Assembly: GCA_051888795.1 (NCBI GenBank)
Contig: JBJFCD010000142.1
Coordinates: 62,001-126,000 of the forward strand
Origin: MD308 sp051888795
GTDB taxonomy: Bacteria; Bacillota; Clostridia; Lachnospirales; Lachnospiraceae
Length of the DNA: 64,000 nt
Reading direction: 5' to 3'
Shown here: positions 17,162 through 26,200 of the stretch, one piece after another
Position numbering within the stretch: position 1 is the first letter of the stretch
How the letters are laid out: each line of letters opens with the position of its first letter
Notes under the pieces: model-generated
The model's input: only the letters and a program-made list of their open reading frames with translations
Database searches by the model: none
Told to the model about the DNA's origin: nothing
Program-made: the position numbers and the translations under genes

Positions 17162-19483
17162 ATGAAAAGAAGACTGAAACAGGTTGTATCGTGTTTCCTG
17201 ACACTTGTATTAGTGTTAAGCTGTCTGGCAGGAACCGGCATGACTGCAAGAGCAGCGGAATTAGTAGAGATTACTGCTGTAACAGTGGATTCTGAAAAAA
17301 TTCAGGCAGGTGGAGATACTGTAAGATTAAAAGTAACAGGTACAAACCTGACGGAAGATAATTGGGGTGTAGAAACAGAACGTTATATCAGTGGTACAAA
17401 TATTCAGCCAAGCAGCAAAGCAGGTCAGGCTACAGTTATTGAGATTACGGACAAAGAAGCGGTTATTGATATTTCTGCTAATGGAATGAAAAACGATATT
17501 GATTTTGTGTTTTCTGTAGGTCCGAAGAGCGGGGATAGAATTACAAAAACAGCAACAGTGACTGTAACTCAGGAAGGGAAAGATTACGATACAGTAACTA
17601 CTATTCCGACATCCGTTGAGATGGCAGACGAATATACTGTAGTAGCGACATTTGAAGAAGAGATTGTAGCTGCAAAAGAAGGCGATGCATTAAAGAAGCT
17701 TTTCTATGTAACAGGTTCTGATGGGAACCGTTATGATTTGGGTGAAAATGATACAGTAACTGTCAATGAAAATGCGGTGAAAATTCAATTTGAAGACTCT
17801 ATGTCAGAAGCAATAAAGAGTGGATCATACCTTTATATCAAAGAGGGTGCTTTGAAGTTAGAAAACGAAAAAATTTTGACAGATATTAAATGGATTATTT
17901 CAGCAAGTGCAAAGATTTCTTCAATTGTATTAGACAAGGAAATCCTTGACAGCAAAGGCGGAACTGTATGTGCAAGATTAGAAGGATATAAAGTTGAAAA
18001 TATTTCTGATGATGCGATTGAAGCAGTTGTATATCTTGCAGGTGAGACGGTGAAATCAGAGATAGAGATTATAAAGTCAAGAGATGAAGATGGAACACCG
18101 ACACTTACTTTTGATGTGCCGGAAAATACAACAGATAATACAGTCAGTTACTGGCTTAGCGTTAGAGTTTCCGGAACTCCGGTATATGAAGGCGCTTCAC
18201 TGAATCGTGCACAGAGAGCGACAGTTTCTGTACTTCCGGAAGGAAAGACAGATAAAGACCGCACATTAAGCATGTTGACAATTTCCGGAAATAATAAACA
18301 GGAAACAGGAGACATAAAAAATATTACGGTTAATGTTTCTTCGGCTGTTGGAGAACTTAAGACCGAATTGAGACTTTATGGAACTAATCTGGATTCCAGT
18401 CTCACAAAAGTGCGTGCGATAGATCAGAATGGTATTATCTGGCCGGTATATGATATTCCGGAGTGTGATGGAACAATCCGGTTTGTCGCGATTGCCGGTA
18501 CAAATAAAAATGGAGTATTTGGAGATGGAAATACTCAGCTTATTGAGGTTCTTCCGCCAAGATATGTAGGCCCAGATATGACCTATACTCTTCAGGTGGC
18601 CATTGACGGAGTGAATTTTATTGAAGTACCGAATGTAACACTGACCGTAAGAAATTCCGGATTAACTGATGATTCTGAATTTGTAAGCTGTGGAGAAGAG
18701 GATATTAAAACGGTAACAGTAAAATATGAGGAAGAGGGTACGGGAAAAGAATTGGTACCTGCCGATGAATATAAAGGATACAGCGTGTCCATGTTACGCG
18801 GATTTGATATTGCTGCAAAAGAGATTGAAGGATATGAACTTGTATCAGAACCGGAAATCGGTGAAAATGAGTTTGTTGGGGATGGAAAGACGTTTATATA
18901 CGTATATAAGAGTACTACTCCAGAGATTACACCTGTTACACCAGAGCCGGAAAAAGTGAAAGTAAGCAGCATTAAGATAGGCGGTATCTCTCACAAGATT
19001 GCAGCCGGAAAGAAGATTCAGCTTAAAGCAGCGGTTGCTCCTTCCAATGCAGATAATAAAGCAGTTACATGGACAAGCAGTAATAAAAAATATGCAACTG
19101 TTACTTCTTCAGGAAAAGTTACATTAAAGAAAGCAGGAGCAGGTAAGACAGTTACGATTACAGCAACAGCAAAAGACGGAAGTAATAAGACGGCAGTTTA
19201 CAGAATTAAAATTATGAAAGATTCTGTAAAGAGTATCAGCTTGAAAGCTGTTAAAACTGTTAAAGCCGGTAAGACTGTTAAAGTAAAGTCATCAGTTAAG
19301 ACGACCGGAAAGAAAGCAAATAAGAACCTTACATGGACAAGCAGTAATAAAAAATATGCAACTGTATCATCTAAGGGAGTTGTAAAGACTTATAAGGCAG
19401 GAAAAGGAAAGACTGTAAAAATTACCGCTAAGGCTACAGATGGAAGTAATAAGAAAAAGACGGTGAAGATTAAAATCAAATAG
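17162..19483 (+). CDS. Secreted surface protein with MucBP-like domain and twin C-terminal Big_2 domains
   Basis: A 773-residue exported protein with a signal peptide (1-31, ending TARAAE). Residues about 32-510 form a series of beta-rich modules I cannot assign. Residues about 516-585 (VTVKYEEEGTGKEL ... YVYKS) resemble a MucBP domain, a mucin- or carbohydrate-binding fold. A proline spacer precedes two Big_2-type domains (about 598-773) ending KKKTVKIKIK. No LPxTG motif or membrane helix follows, so retention at the cell surface, if any, must be non-covalent. GAGGAGG at 17149-17155 precedes the ATG. The following gene encodes a protein with the same C-terminal pair; no terminator separates them. 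Confidence 0.8.
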   Translation: MKRRLKQVVSCFLTLVLVLSCLAGTGMTARAAELVEITAVTVDSEKIQAGGDTVRLKVTGTNLTEDNWGVETERYISGTNIQPSSKAGQATVIEITDKEAVIDISANGMKNDIDFVFSVGPKSGDRITKTATVTVTQEGKDYDTVTTIPTSVEMADEYTVVATFEEEIVAAKEGDALKKLFYVTGSDGNRYDLGENDTVTVNENAVKIQFEDSMSEAIKSGSYLYIKEGALKLENEKILTDIKWIISASAKISSIVLDKEILDSKGGTVCARLEGYKVENISDDAIEAVVYLAGETVKSEIEIIKSRDEDGTPTLTFDVPENTTDNTVSYWLSVRVSGTPVYEGASLNRAQRATVSVLPEGKTDKDRTLSMLTISGNNKQETGDIKNITVNVSSAVGELKTELRLYGTNLDSSLTKVRAIDQNGIIWPVYDIPECDGTIRFVAIAGTNKNGVFGDGNTQLIEVLPPRYVGPDMTYTLQVAIDGVNFIEVPNVTLTVRNSGLTDDSEFVSCGEEDIKTVTVKYEEEGTGKELVPADEYKGYSVSMLRGFDIAAKEIEGYELVSEPEIGENEFVGDGKTFIYVYKSTTPEITPVTPEPEKVKVSSIKIGGISHKIAAGKKIQLKAAVAPSNADNKAVTWTSSNKKYATVTSSGKVTLKKAGAGKTVTITATAKDGSNKTAVYRIKIMKDSVKSISLKAVKTVKAGKTVKVKSSVKTTGKKANKNLTWTSSNKKYATVSSKGVVKTYKAGKGKTVKITAKATDGSNKKKTVKIKIK
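19065..19365 (+). repeat. Exact 37-bp direct repeat in the twin Big_2 module
   Basis: The 37 bases at 19065-19101 recur exactly at 19329-19365, encoding TWTSSNKKYATV in each of the two C-terminal Big_2 domains. The flanks differ, suggesting recent domain duplication or gene conversion. Confidence 0.88.
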
Positions 19484-19536
19484 TGAATGATAATTGAAAC
19501 CTATAAACAAAAATGAGTAAAGCCAGGGAGAAAGTT

Positions 19537-22500
19537 ATGAAGACAGAGAAGGCAAAAAAACTAATTGCCATGGCTCTTGTGATAGTACTGACATTGACCG
19601 GAGTATTTACATTGAATATGACTGCGAAAGCCGATAGCTGTGGTGGCCTGGAAGAAGCAGATGTCTATGCACCGTCAGAGGAAGAGGTGATTAAAGATCC
19701 AGTACTTCACTGGGCAATCAGGGCAGCGTTGAATTCCATAAAAAATGCCCCCCTACTTACTGCTGAAGTGGTGGGAAATAAGCAGGTTCAGGATATATCG
19801 TATGAGTTGTGTGCTCATCCGGAAGATTTCAAAGACTGGAGACAGCCATACTGGATAGAAGATCTCGAAGGACTTCAATATGCAACGTCAGCCAGAATGA
19901 TTGATATTTGTTATACCAATGCAACAGAGGGAAAAAAGATTAAAAGTCTTGCGCCTATTTCCGGGCTGACTCAGTTAAGAATGCTTTATCTAAAACAGGA
20001 TGGAATTATTGATATTAAGGACTTGAAACAGTTGGTAAATCTGGAAGAGCTGAATTTATATGGAAACAGTATTGCTGATGTTTCGGCGATTGCAGATATG
20101 ATAAAGCTGAAAAAACTTACTCTTGAACACAACAACATTTCAGATATTAGTGCAATAGAAGGATTAAAGAATCTGGAATATATTAATATTGCATATAATC
20201 AAGTGTCAGAATTGCCAGATTTAAGCAGTCTTAAAAATGTATATTATCTGGATGTCAATAATAATCAATTGACAGATAAAGATGTGGAAAAAATATCTGC
20301 GATGAAAGGACTGAGAGAGCTTAATCTCAAAGGGAATACTCAGATTACTGATCTGAAACCTCTGGCATGTTTGATTTATCTTGAAAAAGAGAAAACTATT
20401 CTTCCGTGCACGGATCAGGACAAGGAAAATTTATTTGCAGCAATTGAGGTTAACAAACTGTTTAACAAATTCAATATAAGTAAAATGAAAGCTTCGGATT
20501 CTGAGAATGTAGGAAAAGCTATTGAGGCATATGACTTATTAACAGACGAACAGAAGAAATATATAGATGCAGGTCGAGTTGAAGCAGCCCGTGCAAATAA
20601 GGAACTGGTAGACCAGGGGCTAGAACCGGTATATTATGAAGAGTATGATGAAGACGGGGAAGCTCAGCCGGTATTGGACAGATTAGAAATCACAGTTGTT
20701 GATAAACATGGTGCTCCAATATCCGGTGCAGTTTTCGTAAAAACTGCAATAGGAACAAAGGATTACATATCTGACGAAAGTGGACTGTTATCCATTCCGC
20801 ATTCAGCAACAGATGCTAATTGGGATTTATCAATTGCTCCAAAGGATGATAGTTACGTTGCAATTCCTGAAAAAATTGTATATGAAGTAAAAGACGGAAA
20901 GACTTATACTATTAACGGAAAACTGGCAACAGGGTTTGAAAAATTGCAGTTTGTTCTTATCCCTAAGGATGAATATGTAGATAAATCTCAGCTTGAAAAA
21001 GCCATTGAAAATGTAAAGGACGTTGAAGAAGAATATAAATATACGGTATCTAGTTATGAAGTATATATAAAAGCCCTGGAAGAAGCACAGAGGGTATTTG
21101 ACGATGAGGATGCAACAGACGAGACAGTTCATGCAGTAACAGAAGCTTTGGAAAATGCAGTAAGTAATCTGGAAAAAACAGATATTCTTACAGAATTAAA
21201 ACTGAATGTAAGAGATGTGAACGGGAATATTTTTACAAGACCATTTAAGTTTCAGATTTATGTTCAGGACACGAAAGCCGAAGCGTGGAATCAGCTGTCA
21301 GATCCATATACAGGAACGATTTATCTGAAAGCTTCTCCATTATGGGAAGACGGGAAAAAATGGGAAATTGTATCTTGTTATGAAGAGCCTTATGAGATAG
21401 ATCCTATTCAGGTGACGATAGGTGTGAAAGATGGACAGAGATACTACAAAACTGTGAACGGTCAAAATGTAGGTGTGGATTTTGAAATGACTGTCACAGC
21501 AAGGGTTCTCCCAGATGGCGCGCAGTCAAATGAAAGAAAACCAGACAGTTCTGTATTGTGTGAATATATAGAAACAGCAAAACAATACAAAGAGTCTGAT
21601 TATACAGAAGTGAGCTATACAGCTCTTTTAGAAGCGATTGACAAAGCGGAAGCGGTTGTTGCAAAAACAAATGCGACGCAGGAAGAATATAATGCAGAGG
21701 CGGCTAGCATACTGAGTGCAGAAAAAAATCTGGAAAAACAGGCAGATAAGCTTGCTTTAAAAAAAGAAATTGATCTGCAGGATGCATATACACAGGAATT
21801 ATATACAACAGCAAGCTGGACAGTCTATAAAGAAAAACTTGTAGTGGCAGAAGCTGTGTATGAAGATAAAAATGCGACACAGGATGAAGTAGATAAAGCC
21901 GTGAAGGAAGTTCGGGAAGCAAGGAGCAAGCTTATTGTCAAGGCAAATAAAAGTGAGCTGGGGAAGAAACTTGAAGAAGCGAAAGCAATAAAATCAGAAG
22001 ACTATGTAAACGGATATGAGACGCTCAGGCAGGCAATTGAAAGAGCACAGATAGTATATGATGATGCAGAAGCAACAAAAGATCAGGTGGATGAAGCTGT
22101 GGCATTGCTTCAGGCAGCAATAGATGCGTTGGAAAAGAAACCGGCAGAACCTAACTATTCTTGTGATCCCGGAATTTTCAGAGCTCTTATTACAGATGAA
22201 ACAGGGAAAGCAGTTCCGGGTGTTACATTTGTAGCGCAATGTGATGGAATGACTGACACAGAAAAGATAGTATCCGATACAAATGGAGTGATTACTTACT
22301 TTATCAATGGAGACTTCAGAGGAAAGAAGACAGTTGTGAAGCTTTCTGACAGTCGTTACACAACAGAGGATGAACATTGGTTTATTGCAGAAGGACCAAG
22401 TCAGTGGATCATCAGTATGACAATAATTGATGGTGAGGAGTATAAGGATGGAACAAAGCTGTCTTACGTTTTGAAAGCATCCGCTTCTGAGAATCCGGAT

Positions 22501-23079
22501 CCAATTCCCGAACCCGATCCGGGATCAGATCCGACGCCCGTAATTACTGAAAAAATTAAAGTTTCAAAAATTGCGATTTCCGGAATTTCTAAAAAAACTG
22601 CAGCAGGTAAAAAGATTACACTAAAAGCAACGGTTTCTCCGTCTAATGCAGATGATAAAGGTATTACATGGAAATCAGACAATGAAAAAGTGGCAACGGT
22701 CAACAGCAAAGGTGTTGTAACTATAAAGAAGAACACCGGAGGAAAAACTGTTAAAATCTATGCAATCGCTAAAGACGGAAGCGGGACAAAAGCAGCATAT
22801 ACCATTCGCTCAATGAAAGGTGTTGTAAAGAAAATAACAGTAACAGGTGCAAAAACGGTAAAAGCAGGAAATAGCCTGAAACTGAAAGCTAAAGTGACTG
22901 CATCAAAGGGAGCATGTAAGAAGGTTGTATGGACAAGCAGTAATACAAAATACGCAAAGGTTTCCGCATCCGGTAAGGTGAAAACCTATAAAGCAGGAAA
23001 AGGAAAAACAGTTAAGATTACCGCAAAAGCAACAGACGGAAGCGGAAAGAAAAAGACCGTAAAGATTAAAATAAAATAA
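19537..23079 (+). CDS. Secreted LRR/FIVAR surface protein with twin C-terminal Big_2 domains
   Basis: A 1180-residue exported protein. The start at 19537 is chosen over an in-frame ATG at 19513 because GGGAG is correctly placed only for the later one. After the signal peptide (to about 32, TAKADS) comes a helical cap. About six internalin-type leucine-rich repeats follow (about 130-280, for example LEELNLYGNSIADVSAI). A carboxypeptidase-regulatory-like beta domain (about 385-470) precedes four helical FIVAR-type repeats (about 482-550, 674-735, 736-800, 803-867), a second such beta domain (about 878-990), and two Big_2 domains (1006-1180) ending KKKTVKIKIK. FIVAR and LRR modules commonly bind host or matrix ligands. 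No LPxTG is present. It is likely co-transcribed with the preceding gene, 53 bases away. Confidence 0.85.
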   Translation: MKTEKAKKLIAMALVIVLTLTGVFTLNMTAKADSCGGLEEADVYAPSEEEVIKDPVLHWAIRAALNSIKNAPLLTAEVVGNKQVQDISYELCAHPEDFKDWRQPYWIEDLEGLQYATSARMIDICYTNATEGKKIKSLAPISGLTQLRMLYLKQDGIIDIKDLKQLVNLEELNLYGNSIADVSAIADMIKLKKLTLEHNNISDISAIEGLKNLEYINIAYNQVSELPDLSSLKNVYYLDVNNNQLTDKDVEKISAMKGLRELNLKGNTQITDLKPLACLIYLEKEKTILPCTDQDKENLFAAIEVNKLFNKFNISKMKASDSENVGKAIEAYDLLTDEQKKYIDAGRVEAARANKELVDQGLEPVYYEEYDEDGEAQPVLDRLEITVVDKHGAPISGAVFVKTAIGTKDYISDESGLLSIPHSATDANWDLSIAPKDDSYVAIPEKIVYEVKDGKTYTINGKLATGFEKLQFVLIPKDEYVDKSQLEKAIENVKDVEEEYKYTVSSYEVYIKALEEAQRVFDDEDATDETVHAVTEALENAVSNLEKTDILTELKLNVRDVNGNIFTRPFKFQIYVQDTKAEAWNQLSDPYTGTIYLKASPLWEDGKKWEIVSCYEEPYEIDPIQVTIGVKDGQRYYKTVNGQNVGVDFEMTVTARVLPDGAQSNERKPDSSVLCEYIETAKQYKESDYTEVSYTALLEAIDKAEAVVAKTNATQEEYNAEAASILSAEKNLEKQADKLALKKEIDLQDAYTQELYTTASWTVYKEKLVVAEAVYEDKNATQDEVDKAVKEVREARSKLIVKANKSELGKKLEEAKAIKSEDYVNGYETLRQAIERAQIVYDDAEATKDQVDEAVALLQAAIDALEKKPAEPNYSCDPGIFRALITDETGKAVPGVTFVAQCDGMTDTEKIVSDTNGVITYFINGDFRGKKTVVKLSDSRYTTEDEHWFIAEGPSQWIISMTIIDGEEYKDGTKLSYVLKASASENPDPIPEPDPGSDPTPVITEKIKVSKIAISGISKKTAAGKKITLKATVSPSNADDKGITWKSDNEKVATVNSKGVVTIKKNTGGKTVKIYAIAKDGSGTKAAYTIRSMKGVVKKITVTGAKTVKAGNSLKLKAKVTASKGACKKVVWTSSNTKYAKVSASGKVKTYKAGKGKTVKITAKATDGSGKKKTVKIKIK

Positions 23080-23108
23080 TAATATATCTGGTAAGATAAT
23101 GAGGTGGG

Positions 23109-23139
23109 CACCTTTGCATAGTTATTCTGTGCAGAGGTG
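23109..23139 (+). terminator. Possible intrinsic terminator
   Basis: A 10-bp stem with one G-U pair (23109-23118 with 23130-23139) lies 29 bases after the stop of the LRR/FIVAR gene. The following sequence is T-rich but has no clean U-tract. A second perfect 7-base inverted repeat (23173-23191) lies further on in the same 214-base gap. Confidence 0.45.
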
Positions 23140-23237
23140 TTATAGTATTACTTATTTATAATTACAATCAACTTATAGTAAATAACTATAAATATGTTAA
23201 AATATAGACAATATCAATTTGTGGAAATTGCATAACC

Positions 23238-23266
23238 CTGATACAATAAGATGATACATTTATAAT
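23238..23266 (+). promoter_or_regulatory. Sigma-A promoter for the BspA-like gene
   Basis: The -35 CTGATA (23238-23243) and a consensus -10 TATAAT (23261-23266) are separated by 17 bases. The predicted start near 23273 gives a short leader with GAGGAGG just before ATG 23294. Confidence 0.6.
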
Positions 23267-23293
23267 CAATTTTGTCATGAGAGGAGGATAATC

Positions 23294-26200
23294 ATGAAAA
23301 AGAAAAAGATTTTGTCAGTGATTTTATCACTTGCATTATCTATGTCACTAACAATGACAACATTCGCAGGTGAACTGCCAGAAAGTGTAAGTGAAACTGA
23401 CAGGCAGGAAGTAATTGTAAATCAGGACGAATCAAAAGGCTTTGAAACTGAAGAGAATCTGTTTGACGGGGAAGAGGAGACTGATTCAGCAGAGCCGGAA
23501 AAGGTTGAAACAGAGGCTATAGAAGAAACGCAAGAAGAAACGCAGGAAGAGACCGAAGAAGAAACCAGTACTGATGAGAGTGAGGTTGTAAGTGATAAGT
23601 GGACAGTGTCAGACTTTACCTATACAACAATTGAACAGACATTAAATGGCTGTGATTACTCACGGGAGTTTCAGATTTCCGGTCCGGCCATTGCGGGATT
23701 TTCAGAATCAGGGGAAAAGAAATTAGAAATAAATAAAAATCTTGTACTTCCTTCAGTGAACGAAGAAGGGGAAAAACTTGTAGGTGTCGCCGCAGGTGCA
23801 TTTAAAGATAAAGGACTTGAATCTGTTAAATTTCCGGAAGGGATGATGGTAGATTATGATGATACTATTACAAATAAAGTCACCAAACGCGGTAATTTTA
23901 TTATAGATACAGAAGCATTTGCGAAAAATAATCTTACTTCAGTGACTCTTCCGGAAGGAGTTATTGCAGTAATGTCATCTGCATTTAAGAATAATCAGCT
24001 GACGAGGGTTTCTCTACCACATACAATCTGGTGGATTGAGAATTCCTCGTTCGCATATAATAATCTTACAACAGTCGGATTTCCGAAAACCTGTGATTTC
24101 CAGCTGCAGATTCATGCATATGCTTTTGCACAGAATAATATCAAATCCGTAAGACTTCCGGATTATGTGGAAGTGGTTTATAAATATGCATTTGTAATGA
24201 ATCCTGGTATGGAAGAGTGTCCGGAAGAGGCGCCGGAAAAAGAGAAAACTCTTGGCGGTGTTGTGTATATGTACACGGACAATGCAGCTCTTTTAGATGT
24301 AGAACGGATTCATCATATTGATCGCACAGCAGAATCCCAGAAATCCTGGCATCAGAAGCTGATTGTTGGTGAAAAACCTGCGGATGAAGGCGAATGGACG
24401 ATTGATGATTTTACAATTGAAGGAACTGTTATTACAGGATTATCAGAGAGTGGAATAGAAAAGAGAAAAGAAAATAAAGAGCTTATCCTTCCGGATAAGA
24501 ATGCAGAAGGAGATTATATTACTGAACTTGCTGACACCACAGAATCTTACGGATTGTTTACGGTTGAGGGAGAAGGATTTGAAAGTGTAGAGCTTCCATC
24601 TCATCTTCAGGTTATCGGAGACAGAGCTTTCGTACAGAATGGGTTAACTTCTGTAAATTCCTTTCCGGATACCTTAACGGAAATCGGACTTGCAGCTTTT
24701 CAGAACAATAAGCTTACAAGTGTAATACTTCCGGACAGCGTTACGACTCTTGGAGGAGGAGCATTTGCAACAAATCCTACACTTAGTAAGATTGTAATTT
24801 CCAAAGGTTTGACAGAGATTGCATCTGGAGCTTTTGGATGTAGCGATGCTACAAATTATATGGAAAATCTGACAGAGCTTGTTATCCCAGAGGGGATTAC
24901 AAAGATTGGTCAGAATGCATTTGCCGGAAATAATATTAAAAATATTGTGATTCCATCAACAGTAACGGAAATTGGAAACTATGCATTTTCAACGAAAAAT
25001 TATCTGACAGATGAGTGTACACTTACTCTGAATGAAGGATTGACAAAGATTGGAAGTTATGCATTTAGGAATAAAGTAATCAGGGAAGTTGACCTTCCGT
25101 CAACTGTGACAGCACTGAAAGCAAATACTTTCCAGAAAGAGTATTCTGACGGTTCAGAGGCTCTGGTTACAACAGTATATGTAAGCAAAGCGCAGTATAA
25201 AGACACAAAGAATTTTCCTTCATCTTCTTATCATACGTTTGTAGTAAAAGTGGATCCTGATGAGATAGAGTGGGATGAGTTTGACTTTACATATGCGACA
25301 TGGGAAGAAGCAGGAGTTAATACGGACGAGATTACCATGTATCCGGCAACAGATACAGAAAAAACTGTAACTATTGCTTCAGGTGGATATGTGATTACAG
25401 GATTATCTGAGCTTGGTCAGGCAAAACTTGAAAAGAATAAGGATATGGTAATTCCGGCTGAAGGTCCGAATGGACAGGTAGTAACAGGTATTGCGCCGAA
25501 AGCATTTTATAAATTAGAAATTGAATCTGTTACATTCCCGGAAGGCGCGAAAACAACTTATGATGGTCCGGAAGATATTATCGCTGACGGAGTTACAGAA
25601 AGAGGTAACTTTGTAATTTGCAGCAATGCATTTTATGGAAATAATTTAAAAACTCTTGAGCTTCCGGAAGGAGTTATCCGTGTAGGGACAAATGCATTTG
25701 CCGGTAACCAGCTTTTAAGTGTCAGCATTCCACAGACAATGTGGTGGATCAATGCGGGAGCATTTTCAAAAAACCAGATTACTACAATAGATTTTCCGGA
25801 AACCTGTGATTTTAAGTTAAATGTTGACTCACAGGCATTTGCAAGTAATCAGATTAAAGCGGTGCAGCTTCCTGTAAGAACTGAAAAGCTGAATCGATAT
25901 ACATTTATGATCAATCCTGGTATGGAGGAAGTAGATGAATCAGCTCCGTCTTCATGGAAAAAAGGTGGAGTAGTTTATATGTATGCTGATCCGTCTGTTG
26001 CAGAGGAAGCATATGTTGATCATACAGAAAATACCGGAACACATCTGTCTTATGCGCAGAAGCTCATTACAGATGAAGTTATGCCTGAGACATTGAAACC
26101 TTGGGGAACAGAAGATTTTACTTATTCGGAAGACGGAGCAGCAATCACAGGGCTTTCTGAGGCAGGTGCAGCAAAACGTGCTGTAAATCCGACAATGATT

